64,000 nucleotides of DNA from Balanoglossus misakiensis (lineage: Eukaryota; Hemichordata): positions 8,742,001-8,806,000 of the forward strand of contig CM082596.2 of assembly GCA_040954595.2 (NCBI GenBank). Reading direction: 5' to 3'. Position numbers and translations under genes: made by a program. Below are positions 35,801-50,800 of this stretch, in pieces; position 1 is the stretch's first letter; every line of letters starts with the position of its first letter. The notes under the pieces were generated by a model, which was given only the letters and a program-made list of their open reading frames with translations, had not been told where the DNA came from and did not search any database.

Positions 35801-38800
35801 CAGCTAGCATACCGGTATATAATGAGACAAAGCATATGTGATCATAACCCACGCCCAAGATGTCTGTTTCCAATGATCGCACACAGGTACAGTGTCAGAG
35901 TCAGGTGTACCTGGCAAGATTTGAGATTTGACGCTCCTCCGTTCTTACCAAAAGGAAGGGTCTTGAAATTTATAGCGATTTCCTTACCGACTGGGATTGA
36001 GGATGCACAAAATTTGGTGCAAGATGGCAGCCATGACCTGACCATTTGTTTTTAGCGTGGTGCAGTCAGCGGTGGGAATGGGGCAGGGGACCAGACTAAA
36101 TTCTCGCTACTTTAAATAGGTTTTTGCTACCTAGGTGAGTGATGAAAATCTTACATGGTCGACAAAATTTCAAGATGGCCGTTTTTTTGCCACATTTAAG
36201 AAATAGAAGTTCATGAGCTGAAGTGATACTGGGTCATTCTAAAACTTTGTAACAGAAAAAAATAACAAAATGTGAAAAAAGGCGAATGAGTTTAATCTGT
36301 TTACTGCAAAGACAGAAATTTTTGACCAACGTAAGTCATGAAATACAGTCAACATATCATTTCATTATACCACCGTATACAATCTGATTAAAATCAAATG
36401 TAGGGTACGGCGACGTCTTTTTACTTTGCGGTACGGTATTCTTATATGCTGTCGTCTCACACTACATCTGACCAACTCCCATAGAAGCTCCTGTTCAAAA
36501 TCTCTGGCATTAGTGGGCCAGTAAACCAATCAGAAGGAGCCTTATAGAGACATAATTAGATATCCTTCAGTGTAGATCAACATAACGTGCAATCTGATTG
36601 GCCTGGTTGCAATGGGAGGTTGATAGGAGCTTCTATGGGAGTTGGTCAGATGTAGTGTGAGGCGACAGCATGAGAATGCCGTACAGTGAAGTAAAAGATG
36701 TCGCCATACTCTACATCTGATTTTAATCAGATTGTACGTATGTTGTTGACCTTTTTCCCAGAATGCAATTATTTTAATGTGATTTGTCCCCCTAGTAGAA
36801 GTAGCCAGAATTGGAGTCACTTATTTCACAGTGAAAGTTTCATCTCTGCCTAGGAGTTCTTCAGTTTAAACAAATTTGTTTCTGGTAGCTGGAAAGTTAC
36901 ATGTGGCAAGAATGGTCATAGATTGTTATTATAGTCCTCACCTGTTCATTGTGACTTTTCAGGTGATTAATTCCTTGTTGAACACCCTTGACATCTTTGA
37001 AGAAAACTTTGAGAGCTTTTGCAATTTCCGCATCTACAGATGACGACATTGGGCGTTTGACGTTATTGTGGGCAGATGTGATGCGTGGCGGACTTGGACT
37101 ACGTGAACGCACGGACGGACTGGATGGACGATCATTCGCTGTTACAACAGAGCGCCGAGGTCCTGTGTGTGAAATCATGACAGCTCCATTATAGCTGTAA
37201 CTTTTTGCTGTGTTTGTAATTTTTTTTCAAATGAACAGTTTTGTTTAGTTTTCTCTGTGATCAAGAAAGTTTTGTTATATTAAGAACCTTGTAAGACCCT
37301 TGCATATGGGCGGGGACAAAGTCTCTCTCTTGCTGCCGTTTTTTCCATTAATTATATTTGATACAAGACACCGTTTATGTTATTCTACATGTGGACATAT
37401 AGTGAATCAACGTTCGACCACACACAACTTCCATTTAACTTGTAGACACAAGAGTGAAAAACTCGCCACAATGAATAAATCAGTGTTTACCATTTATTCA
37501 TTTTGGGCGAGATTTTTACTCTCATATCCAACAAACAGGATGGAAGTTTTGTGTGGTCGAATGTTGATTCACTACATATACACATGTAGAATAACATGAA
37601 CAGTGTCTTGTATCAATGGAAAAACAACAGCAAGGGAGAGACTTTGTCTGTTTAAACCGCAAGAAACATATTATTTATCCCATGCCACTCTATGGAAGAA
37701 GCTATCATTTACGATAATTACCTTTAGCAGTGACTGGGGGTTTGCCATTCATTAACGCGGCTTTGGCCACATTAGCATCTTTGGATTTTTCCAGTTTTTG
37801 TTTCAAGGTGAAGACGTCTTTCCTGCTTGCATTATAGGCCTGCGACAATGCTTCATTTTCATCTGTCTTCTTCATCAACTGCTCTTCCAGTGCTGCGATC
37901 TCTCTGTCTTTGCTGGCCTGTACAAATAAGTACAATTGGAACAGGTTTATTTTAAAGCTATTGGTAATAAGCTTATTGAGGGCATCATAGTCCGGTGGCT
38001 AGAGCAGTGGACTCATGATCAGAGGGTTTGTGGGTTTGACCGGTCCTGGCAAGGCTTGTGGTGTTGTGTCCTTGAGCAAGGTACTTTACCTCTCATTGCT
38101 TCTCCCCACCCAGAAGTCATGGGTGCCTGGTAGGACAGAGATTGCAATGTGTGTGTTTAGCTCTGCTGCGCTTATGGCTGCACATGTGAGCTGTTGTTTT
38201 CTTCCCAGGGAGATGAATTTAGCGTCAATGCCCAGGGGTAATAATAGTTGTAAAGCGCCTTGAGTAGAGATGTGCGTTATAAGAACTTATTATTATCAAA
38301 TTCCAGGCTACCACACCCACTCCCGCAGTATAGTAGATACTTTGGGTTTATGGATATTTAACTCTTACTGTATTATCATTGATTACAAATATGTACTAGT
38401 ATATCTAGTTTTTATAATGAGCTTCAAAATCAAAAAGGACTGTAATTAACACACTTCAGTTTGTTGGGAATTGAAAAACTCTTACAAGTTTAATTTCTAA
38501 AAATTTTAAGTTTTCTTTCAGTAAATCGGGGCTTTAAAAGTCTAAACTTTTACAGCAACATGGCTAATATGCGTATAGGAAAAAAATTCAAAACATTTAT
38601 TTATATTTGATGAAGAAACAATTAGGGTAGTTTCAGTTTTCATTTGTGCAATCAAAGAATTGTCTAAACTTACCAACTGCTGTTCAAAGTCTGTTGAACT
38701 GATACTGTCCTGGGAAATCCAAGATCCAGTACGTCCTTTCAGAGTGTCATCAGGCAGGCTTATAGTCGAAATCTTCCTCTCACTTCCGTCAGTTGCTACA

Positions 38801-41800
38801 ACACAGAAAGAAGCTTTCAATTTATTTTACAGTTTCTCTGAGATGATGCGTGTTCTTGCACGCCATGGATAACTGACACATGTACTTGACAAAAGAAATT
38901 TCTTACATTTGACCTCAAAAACCTTCCTCTAAGTAAAAATTGTGATGACAATTTGATGCTTTGAATTTCACATCCTAGCGCCCCTTTGAACCATACGTGC
39001 ATTTAATCAGTTGCAGAGCCAGATATTCTGACCATAGGCAAAGTTATTTCCTTGTGACAATGACATGTTTGTTGTGAAAAAAATGAGGTTAGTACAAATC
39101 AGATCAGTTTGACATTAAACTGAGATGACACCAAATATGCCTCACCTTGTGTTCCCCACAATTCTATGACCAATGCATGAGTTTGTATATAATTTAGAAA
39201 CTCCACAGTTACTGGGTTTATGGTAAATTGTTTTTTGAATCCAAACTTGGGATTAATTGTATTCCATACTGTCTTGGTTTTGAATCCTTCTGGACAACTG
39301 TAGAAGTCAAATCTGTAAAAAATAAAAATAAAAATTATAATACAGTAATAATATCCATGTTCTTTCATTAACGCGCGCTAAATGTTATCCAATGGGGCGA
39401 TGGGTATTACACGGACAGAAACTACAATGTGCCAGACGACAGTTTCAGATACAAATTTGGATAATTTGTGGCCGTGTGAGAAATATAATCTCATACAAGA
39501 GGACATCTTGTTTCACACAAACTGCAGGTGAGTGTGAGACAAAATTCCAGGTGGTAGGCAGGAAGGATATCAAGATCAAAAACTTACTTGCACATGACTC
39601 CTCGTCGATTCTCTTCCTTGATCCACTTGACACCAAGACAATGTGACAGAGCGACCATAAAATCTAATCTTTTTTTCAATAATTCATGCGGATCCAACAC
39701 CATAGATTCATCGCCAAGGAGACTGGAATCAAGAATAAAATTCATCAAAATCACTTGAAATAAATTTTGTGGATCCAAACTCTTATCTCAAAATCTCTAA
39801 GCAGATAACTTAACTGCATAAAATTAAAAAGTAATCGAGCAAGATAGCTGTTTTTTAATTGAGGTTTCATTTGTTAATTTTACCAGAACATAAATAGGTA
39901 CCAGTAAAATTCTAAAATTATATGACTGCCTTCACTTTATTTCAAGCAAACATTATTAATAATTCAGAAACTGGATAATAGACATTTGCTACATTTCTTT
40001 AAACTTGCATATATGTGCAATTGCATTTTACAATGGTAAAAGTCACATTACACATACAACATAAATTGGCTTGCGATAAATCTAGCAGTAAAATGTCATG
40101 GAAAACATTAGCTGTACATAAAGACATACCAGAAGTCTATGTTTTTTAATTATAAATTTAAATAATTATTTTTTCTCATCAAAAAAATTTGAATGAAGCA
40201 CCTAAAATTTCTTATCTGAAATAAATGAGAGCTTTGCTGTGATTACGATCTACTTACTTTCCTTTGGTGTTACAGGGTTGTAAGGAACACTGTAAAATAG
40301 CTTCATCTTTGCCGGAGTAGTTCTGCACTTCAATTTGATCGTCAACTCCCATCAGATAGGCTAAACTCTGAAGCCAGACATGAGCACTGATAAAAAAAAT
40401 GTGAATAAACCATCAATATTAAGTACATACAGTATGATACACACAGGTTATGAAAATTAAAATATTTTGCCATTAACAACACCAATGCTGTAGTATAATT
40501 TATATATTATTACCCTGATGTTAATCATTTGAAAATATTGGTAAATTCATTTGAAATAAGCTGCAACTTTTGGCATTTATTTTCATGATTTACTTTCAGG
40601 TTGAAAAAATGATCATCCACACCCCTGGGTGTGTTGTGTTCGCATGCAGTTTCAGCTGGCTGTAAGAAATCTTCATTTCACATGTCAAAAATCAAATATA
40701 AACATCCTGGGTGTGTCGTGCACACTTGCAATTTCAGTTTGCTTTCATTTCACACGTCCAAAGTCAAAACTAACATTTATCAGAGAAACATGGTCAATCA
40801 TGCATCCACTCACCTGCCAAGGAAGATATCTTCTACAGGGTCCCAGAACGGATCATGGCTCTGAAAATGACAGCACCATCATGATTAGGACAAACTGATA
40901 TAACAATGTCACAGAATTACCATTATGTATGCAAAGACATACATGTACTACTGTACAATGCGAAATTTTCGCGACAGGAAATTTTTGCGATATCAGCAGA
41001 GGTGATTATTTTGTGAAAATTAATTTCTTATCTCCAAAAAACATTCTACTGTACACATTATTCTTTCGCGACTATTTATTTTCGCTTTTTAGGGGCCTAT
41101 GGCGAAGTTAGTGAAAATTTATTTTTCGCAAAAAATTTCTGTTTTACAGTATTTTGGTGTTCACGTGATGTTAACATCTCCAGAATCTAAATTTAAACTT
41201 CCTAAATGTTTAATAATATGTACAAGCTCCTGTTTTATACCTTGGACACTTTCCAGAAAAAATGTTTGAGCATTATCATACAGGCATTGTTGAGTACTAC
41301 CCAACACTTCATAAAGCTATCCAGAGTAGACCAATTGCAAGAAACTGAAGTTAATATACGGAAGAAAAATACTCCAAAAATACTAGTAGCCAAAAGTAAA
41401 GAGTAACTGGGGCTATAACATTTTCACCCCCAGTTTCCTCTTTGAAGGTCCAACTTTACAATAGAAAACAATGGATCTGGACTAAACCACGGTGGTGAAT
41501 GGGTTAATGATGGCACATACTCCGCCTTTCATGTGACTCACCCTATCAAGAGTTGCAATATTTATTTCATCATCTAGATGTTTCTGATAGAGTTCTTCAA
41601 TTATGAACTTCCTGTTGATAAATTTGGCTTTGGACCAAATCCACACTTGATTGGTGTCGACATCAGTAACCTTGACTTCAATCTCTTTGGCTTTGTCCCG
41701 ACCTTTGACATCGTGTGACGCCAGATTCTTGATGAAGGGTTCAAACACCAGAACCTGTCACATGAGAAAGTGGATCAGCATCAAAAGAGGTGTTACAATT

Positions 41801-44800
41801 ATTATATGAAAAACCTGCCACAGAGCACAATATTCCTTCAAGCCCCATGAGCAGCAACTCGATAAAAAAAAATTCAAGCTTTAAATAATCTCGGATATGT
41901 TTTAATTCTGTCAATTAAATGATATCGCCTGATAGTACATGTATATCAAGAAAACACTTACTTGTGACAAAATGCCCCAAAAAGTAATATCAGAAAGTTG
42001 AAAAATTCCCGCAAATTTAAAAAAGGTAAATATTGCAATGATGATGGAAAATGTAATGTTTCAGTGGAGTACAGTACTTCCATGCATTCTAGTGGATGAG
42101 ATCATGCTTTGTTTATAATGAAGTTTCAAAGTGGTGAATGCAACGTTTTCATTGTTTTGCATTTTCCCACAGTGGCAGCCATATTCCTTCAATTTGCGGC
42201 AAAGATTTGTTATTTATCTGGTTAATACTGGCATTTGCACTCACACTTTGGGTTTACAATACTTGTAGATACTTCAGTGACTACATTTGTATGGACTAAT
42301 ATTAGTAAAGTGTGAAAATAAATTTCATGATTATTTCTCAAAAGTTAGGCATCTCATGGGGCTTTAATGTCAAATCTGCATACCAATTTCATTTACATTC
42401 AGATGAAGCAATTCTTTCAGCAGGAACATTTTCCTTTATATTTTTGTCATTTAAAAACAAACATCATTATGATACAAATGTAGTGTTTAATAGCGAATGT
42501 AAATTTAGGTCTTGACAAGGTAATACCTTATAACATGCACTGAAAGACATATTTGTTTGAAAAACAACCATTGGATGCCACTGAACAGAAGAACTTCTGG
42601 ATTTTGGCACCATATAAATTTGTTTGTTTGTTTGTTGATTGATTGATTGATTTATTGACTTTCATTTTTGCTACACAATTTTTATGCTGATGATGCAACA
42701 CTTGGGCAGTTTTTGTCATTTCTGGGAAAAACTTCAAAATTAATTAAAAGTGGCCTCATCACTGCCCATTCAATGCTTTATTTGAATATATCACATTAAT
42801 TCACATTTATTTTAGGAAAGTATGGCTATTATATCCCACTCAATAAAATTGAAATTTGCCACTTAGTATTCATGATTTTTTTTTCAGTTTAATATTTACA
42901 TAACAATTAATGTACAACAAATATGCATGAGATGTGTATCACTAGAAGAATGAATTTCCCTGCAGGTGAGTCCTTTATCATTCCATACATTGTGATAAAC
43001 ATCCCATTTTAGATTAGAATGTTGGATTAATATTTCATGATGGCACAGGTACTGGTAGTTGAAAGCACAGGTACTGGTAGTTGAAAGCACAGGTACTGGT
43101 ACAGTTGAAAGCCTCTGACTGAGTGTCAATTCTCTGAAACATTCCTCCTATATATGCATCAACAAATTTATTAATGAAATGATTAGAATGAGTAATTGCC
43201 AAATCCATCTAAACAGCCATTACATTGGTAACAAAAGGGTTGTTGTCAAAACTGTGAATATGATCAAATATTGCATCTTTTTGACAGAAATGTGGTCAAA
43301 CCTTACATGAGACATTTTTGACATTGACAGTTTGCTATGTTATTATTAGAGTGAAGTGGTCATCGCGCCGAGCTTGCGCGTGTTGGTGTCCCCCCTTGGG
43401 TGAGAATATGTCCCAGAATGCCTCACTGATCTTTGCAAAGTACTACGGATGATAGTGCAGCGAGTTTCACCGACATACAATTTCATCTTCAATGGTGACT
43501 ACGCTACGTAGGGCCTCTTCGTCCATTCTAAAAATTATCTAATCGCAGGAATTTGTGGGTAAATTCTAATGTTTATCAAAACAAAAACAAACTCAGTGCG
43601 CAAGCGCGGCATGACGACCGCTGCACTTCAACCTCCATGTTGTACGTCCAATTGTGTGGCTATTTGAATTGCTGCTGAAGACCATTTTCCGCTTATTGCA
43701 AGAACTCACCAGGCTTGGTTAATTACCGTGGCAACAAGTTACCAGCTAGTGATACAAGTCAAGCTTTTCATGAAACTGAATATTTGCATAAGAGTTTTAA
43801 AAAAAGTTTTGTGCCGTTTTAATAACACGAACTGGGCCATTGTGTTGTTTGTCCTTGGTCATGTGAGAGTGTCCTCCCAAATATCTGCATAATGACGCAA
43901 GTTTAATAGAATCTCACACACCAAGGACCTGGGATCATATTTCTCACACGAGTTAGGTATTTTCTGTCCCACACGAGTGCGAGAAATATGATCCAGGTCC
44001 TTCGTGTGTGATTATATTTCTCACACGGTCACAAATTAGCCAAATTCGTTAAAAACCATTGAATAAATGATTCTGGAACTGTTGTCTGGGTACGTTGTAG
44101 TCTAGCTGTCCCTATAATACACATCGCGCTATTGGATAACATTAAGCGCGTGTTGCAAAAGAACGCTTTGTCAACCAATCAGCGCTCGCGTCATATACAG
44201 CTTTTGATTCAGTGAGAGTGTGGGATCGATTTGTTCTCACACTCTGATCCCACACTCCCAGCGTGCCAGAAGTGTGAGAAAACTATATCTGCTCTATATC
44301 AGAAGACAGTGGAGAGTTTGAGACACAGAACAAGTCCTGATATTGTTGCTCATGACTAAGGTTTTTTACTCCTGATTGTTTCTCTATAACCCAGAAATGA
44401 TGGGAACCTAACCCAGTACAACGGGGTTTAAAGGTATACAGTCACCTCCAATTTACATACGCCCATTTATGGCTGAAATGGAGTATATATTTTGAGCGTT
44501 CTAAAGAACAAATTGTGGCGCTCTTTCTTTCGCTTGTGCCACCCACTGAAAATCTGTGATTGGCTAGATCTCAATTTACCATGGTAACTATAGCTCAATT
44601 TGCATAGGTGACTGCACCTTTAATGTGCCTGTTGGATAATGCATAGCAAAGCTAAGGGCAAATGTGAGCCACTATCTACCTTATTCATCTCTTCACTCAT
44701 AGCATTGACCTCTGCTATCATTGGCAATAACTTGATGTAATCCTGGTAGATCCTCAAGGCAGCCGGGTCCAGCCCACTCTCGTCGCTTTCTCGGTGAAAG

Positions 44801-47800
44801 AATTCCTGGTTTGAAAAGCCCTCTGCTTCTGCCAACTCCGACTGGAAAAAGTCATAATCGAATCTCTGTATGTCCTCCTTGGAGGTTCTTTCTGATGGGA
44901 AACCAATGTACAGAAATATACTGTTGGATCCAAACTTGATCCGATCCTACGTGAAGAAACAAAAAATATCAAATATTATGATGCTGATAACCACAGTGTC
45001 AGTGAAGAATTCTTGAAACTAGTATTGTTTTGTAGACATGGTAACAGAGACAATGACACTGAAATTCTATCACACATCTAGAATTAACAGTTCACACCCA
45101 ATAAACCCCCAAATTGTCCTTAAAAGATTAATGAAGAGAGGCATCATTTTTGCAGATTTTAACAGTGATGGGAGGGCTCAGGAGGGGCTATAACATACAA
45201 CATGGGGAGGGACATAGTCATGGTGGGCTGTTATGCAAGTTGGGAATGTGTTTTAATAATTGTATAACAGAATAAGTACACTTCAGACCTAACAATGAGT
45301 TACATCACAAAACTACATGTTCAATGGAGCTCCAAAAGTCATATTAATTTTGCACAACATACTGACCCCAAAAGCATATCAAAAGTCTACAATCATTACA
45401 CGTTACTTCCCATACAAGCTGGGTGAGTTCTCACCAAAAGAGGGCGCTCTTCACAACCTATAGGTTTTTAGAACATAAGTTTGTGCAAGACTCAATTTTG
45501 GAACCCATTATCTTAGCAGTAAAACAAAATAATCCCAAATTCATTTTATTAATGGGAAAGGTAATTAAAAGGCAATCAGTTGTGCAAAATTGATATGACT
45601 TGAGCTCATAGTCATATTTTGGCCAAATTTTACAAAAAAAGGTTTTTAGCAAGTTTGTGTGTATGTATAGAGCATTAAAGGGACAAAGTCTCTCTCTCGC
45701 TGCCCCTTTTTCCATTAATAATGTTTGATACAAGACACTGTTTATGTTATTCTACATGTGGATATATAGTGAATCAACATTCGACCACACACAACTTCCA
45801 TCCTGTTTGTAAGATATGAGAGTAAAAGTCTCACTAAAATGAATAAATGGTAAACACCGATTATTCATTTTGGCGAGTGTTTTACTCTCGTGTCTTCAAG
45901 TGGGATTGAAGTTGTATGTGGTAAGACGTTGAGTCACTATATATCCACATGTAGAATAATATAAACAGTGTCTTGTATCAAATATAATTAATGGAAAAAC
46001 GGCAGCGAGAGAGAGACTTTGTCCCTTTAATAGCAATGCAATGTATCACTCATCATTAAGGAACTCAAATACTGAAGAAGTTTTAACAGATATTGATTTT
46101 GTACGTATATACAACCCTCAGTACTCACAACTTGCAACCAGACGACAGTTCAACAGAGAATCATAACTACATGTAAGGCATGGGCACATACAATACACAG
46201 ATGAACCATGACACAGGTCAGATTTGACTTACCAAATGTTGAAGTGGTCTTTCTTGTGTCACTACTTGGCCATTGATAATAGTTTTTGCGGTATCTGTTG
46301 GCTTCAAAGTTACCGATTGGCCGGTGTTATCAATTAAAACATGACAAGCATGAATTCTGTAATCAAACACAGACATGCAATAGCGTTAAACTTAACAATG
46401 TCATTCATATTTACGTTAATTGTTAAATTTTAATACAGCCCCTACATTTAGCATATTGGAAATTTTGTCATTTCTTTTAATTGTGAATTTTTAGGTTTTT
46501 CTTTGGTGGGGGCTCTCTCAAATGCATGTTAACCCTTTCACCAAAATGGTCCAATCCAAATCCATTGTTTTCTATGGTACGGTTGGACCTGAAAAGAGGA
46601 AAGTGGGGGTGAAAGCTTTAAAGAAAATTGTGTCACCCTGAATGAATTTAGTGGATAAAACAAAACAGTGCTGATTCAACTGAGTTTGCCATGAATGGTT
46701 CTGTGGTGAAAGGGATAAACTGATAAAGTGTACTCACCCCAATCCATGGAGTTCTATTTTATTTCCATCTGGAGAATTGCCAGCCTTTCCAATGACCGTC
46801 TCTCCAACCTGTAGCGTGTATTTGATAATACCCGATAACTGCGGATCTTCATTGATGTTTTGTAAAAATGGATACTGCTCTGCTAAATCAACCTACAGTA
46901 AGAAAAAAAAATAACAGCTTTCATAATATTTTCAAAAAATTATTCCTTGAATGAAGGTGATTTTAATGTACATGTGTATATGTAGTGAATGAACGTTCAA
47001 CCACACACAACTTCTATTCCTTTTGTAGGATATGAGAGTAAAAAATCGCCCCAAATGAATAAATGGTAGAGACCGATTATTCATTGAATGTTGATTCAAT
47101 ATTATATCCACATGTAGAATCACATAAATGGTGTCTTGTATCAAACATAATTAATGGGAAAAGGGCAGCGAGAGAGAGACTTTGTCCCTGGCTGAGAGAA
47201 GCTTGGCCTGCAGATGCAACCTTACTGGTTGAGGGCGCCATCACTGTGCAACATGTAAATAGCCTTGTAGTGAACAGTGGGCTGTGAAAGAGTCGAGACA
47301 AGTGACACATGCCCACTGATGTATAGATGTATATAAGATGTATTTATTTGTACCACTATCATGCAACTTATCCTGCGTTTATTTTCCACAGAACACTGCG
47401 GTAGTTTGAGTGCGACATTTTATTCCAGAGCAGTCCACTTACATTTCTCCAAATCTACTCATTATTTGTAACTTTCTACTGGTTAGCTGAAGAGAAATTA
47501 TCAAGGATTAAAAAATGCAATTTTTTTATAGCTTGATGTTACCGAATAAATTCACCCATGTCGCTCAGTAAGCACGAAGATCAAGGGAGCATTTCACACC
47601 AGATTTAACCCTTTCACCCCCAGTTCTCTCTATAGACGTCCAACTTTAATTAAGAAAACAAAGGATTTGGACCGAACCATTGTGGTGAAAAGGTTAAGTT
47701 CACCCCACTGGTGTACTATTATCCCTTTAATCTCCCTACTTCACTTGTTTTTAAAAAGAGAAAATTTACCTCTGATTTGTGTAAATTTGACATTTCCCAC

Positions 47801-50800
47801 TCTCTACGCGCTTGTTCCAGTCTCTGTTCCCATGTCGTCTCCACTTCCAGCATTTTTCTCTCGTTCTCCTTCAGTAACATTGCCAAATCTGAAAGTCCGA
47901 AAAATGTACAGTTTTAATAAGAACTATGCATTCATAACTGAAGACACACACTACTGACTTTACCCCTAAAAGTTAGATTCAAAACAGTTATTTGGTTATT
48001 CAATATCGACTTATCAATACAGTAGTATATGCATGGTCTAGCCAAAGCTGCTAGTTGCTATGGTTACATGCTGGAGTAAGTACAATGTACCTTTGTGGGC
48101 AACTACACTTGACACAGGAAGGCAGATTACTGCATCAGAAGTTCCATCGATAAAGATCGTCAGAATTTTAACCCTTTCACCACCATGGTTCAGTCCAAAC
48201 CCATTGTTTTCTTTGGTAAGGTTGGACATCTTAAGTGGGGACTGGGGGTGCAAGGGTTAAACCTCTGATAACATCTTTATTATTGGAAACACTGATTTGC
48301 TACTGTACCTTCACTTGACCTGATCACCCCCAGCATCTTGTGTTATGGTACATCCGTACAATCTTCCTTAATGCTTCTATGGATGCAATGGAAGATTCCA
48401 CATGATAGTGGGGGTGCCAGGTTTATCAACTGGTACTTGACTGTGTGTTTGACTAGTAATGTTACATTTCCAATGTACTAATAATTAAATCATTCTAAAC
48501 CAGCTCTAATATCTAATATTTTTATTCAAGGAGACAAAATTTACATGTAACTTTCCAAAGAGGTGAAAGGTCAACAAAGGAGGCAGAATCCAGCCACCGG
48601 CCATTGACCCTTGATACAAACATCACTGCATAGCTCAATCAAACCAATGATACATTACCAATCATTTCATACCAGTATTTACAATATTTCATCTTGTACA
48701 AACTTTGGTTCACTTGTTGAAGTAGCTATAAGTAGTGGAATGATACGATTTCAGCTGAAACTGTCATGTTCTCCAATGTAGACTGAAAATTTGGGACCAA
48801 AGTTGACATTATCTGGTACTTAGATTTATTATTTGTAATGATTAACCCTCCCAATGCCATAGTCGACTTGAAGTTGTCGACTTGTTGTCACTTTTCACAA
48901 AATTGCCCTCATAACTTTTAATTTATGTGCATTTTTTTCTTCTAATATTTCTATCAAGAACTGCAGGCCATGGAAAGTTGTGTCCATTTGATTTAAAATT
49001 ATGTGGGAAATAGGGAAAAATTAGTGAAAATGACAAAATTTGTGAACCCGGTCCGACAGTGTAAAAAGTGGCATACATTTTTGAGGATGCACTTTCCTAC
49101 AAGTACGCCTCAAATGTCCTAACTAAACTTTATATCAAGTTTACCATTCACTGTATCTGTGCAAATTGGAAACAAGACATTACAGTCAAACCACAGTCAA
49201 CCAGCATTTCGGGTGATATGTGTGACACACCAAGTGAAGACAGTGATTTGGGAAGATTGTGCGTGGATGGGTGGGTCAGGATACAAGCAAGCACTGCAAA
49301 AGGGTTGCCTCCAAGGAACTTAAACTTTCCAGGCAGTTTATGACACATCAAAAGATTACCATATTCAGTGATATCTTTGTCCTTGAAATAATTTTCAAGG
49401 TACTCCACCACTTCAGGAAAGAATTGAGGGAAAAAAAGAGGAACATGAATCATGAGAAAAAAATGCAAGTCATATGATACAGTCAATCGATCTTGTGATT
49501 GTTGATAGCAGAAAGAAATCATATCCCCGTCAATTTCCCCAAATTGCAAACATTCAATTTTACTATGAAAATAGAGATAAGCCTCGAAAACTTTCACATA
49601 TTATAAACACAGTAGGAACAGAGACTGAATGTTGTAAAACTTGGATAAACGTTCATCCTTGTTAGGAAAGAAGGAATGTTGTGCAATGGAAATTGACAGG
49701 GAGTTGATTACTTTCTTAGGCCATAATACGCAAACTGTAATACAATCCAAATGGAAACACTGGCTGTAAACTATGATGTATATTCAACATGAAAAGACTT
49801 GTGAGGTCACTGTGGCACATTATGCAAAATGATGTAAATCGGGAAATTTTCGCGAACAAACTTCGCAGAAGCCATAAAAACACTTAAAAAAAATAAAGTC
49901 ATGTAAAATGTTTTTTTGGACATAAGGACGCAGTTAATGAAATTTGATAATGCAAAAAGTAATCGTATATAACAGTTGCCTCTTTTGATATCGCGAAAAA
50001 TTTCCTGTTGTGAAAATTTCCCGCTTTACAATATTGTCTGCAAACCTTGCAGAGTGCCACAGTTCTGTGGTAGAGGACAGGTGTTCAGAAACAGGATGTA
50101 AATTAGTGGGTCAACAACCTGTATGGAATGCTGTCTTTTGCTTTTATTGGGCAGTTGAAGCAGCGCCCGTCACGTACTCAAGTCTCAATATTCCAATTTC
50201 CAGACTCACAACAGCAGAACTTAATGGGGAATGCAACGAAAGTAAAAGTCAACCGAGAAATCAATGATTTATCATAATATACTTTGGAGTCACATTTCGC
50301 ATACCTTGCTAAAATTTGATACTGTCAATGGAATGCATTGTTTCTAAAATCTGAACGAGACAGTTCGGACAATTAACAATTGCCCTTCAAGTAATGCAAT
50401 ACATTCTGGACTGGAGTGAATACGCTTTGCACTGTATATAGAGCACTTAAATACAGAAAGACTAGGAAAGGTGATACATTCAGTTGTTTTCATCGCATGA
50501 CTGTAGGCATTTTCCACTCTACACTGCAATACTGTTGGTAATGGGGTACTGTACAGTCTTATGTCAAAAGTCTCCAAGGCACTCTGAGTTATTAAGGTTC
50601 CTCACAAAACACCTACAACACCCACAATTATGTAACTACTTTTGAGACTTTAAATGATGGCTTTATCTAAACCGGTCATGCATGTCGCTGTGACAACACA
50701 ACACAACAAGCACTCAACAACAAGGAACTTCAGACTCGTACATCTCCTCAGCCCAGTATGACTGCCTTTGGTGAGACAAACTCTCACTGGTGACAAAAGG

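Larger units (their letters stand above)
29868..36098. mobile_element. Older MITE split by the transposon (9-bp duplication)
   Basis: TIR begins TAGTCTGGTCCCCTGCCC; the right end is its complement at 36081-36098. Flanks are ATTTCTCGC (29859-29867) and AATTCTCGC (36099-36107), a 9-bp duplication with one mismatch. Removing 29890-35724 and one TA restores a fold-back of about 395 bp whose arms (left flank plus about 35727-35800, against 36020-36098) pair, including ACAAATGGTCAG-like and GCCATCTTG-like stretches. Confidence 0.75.
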
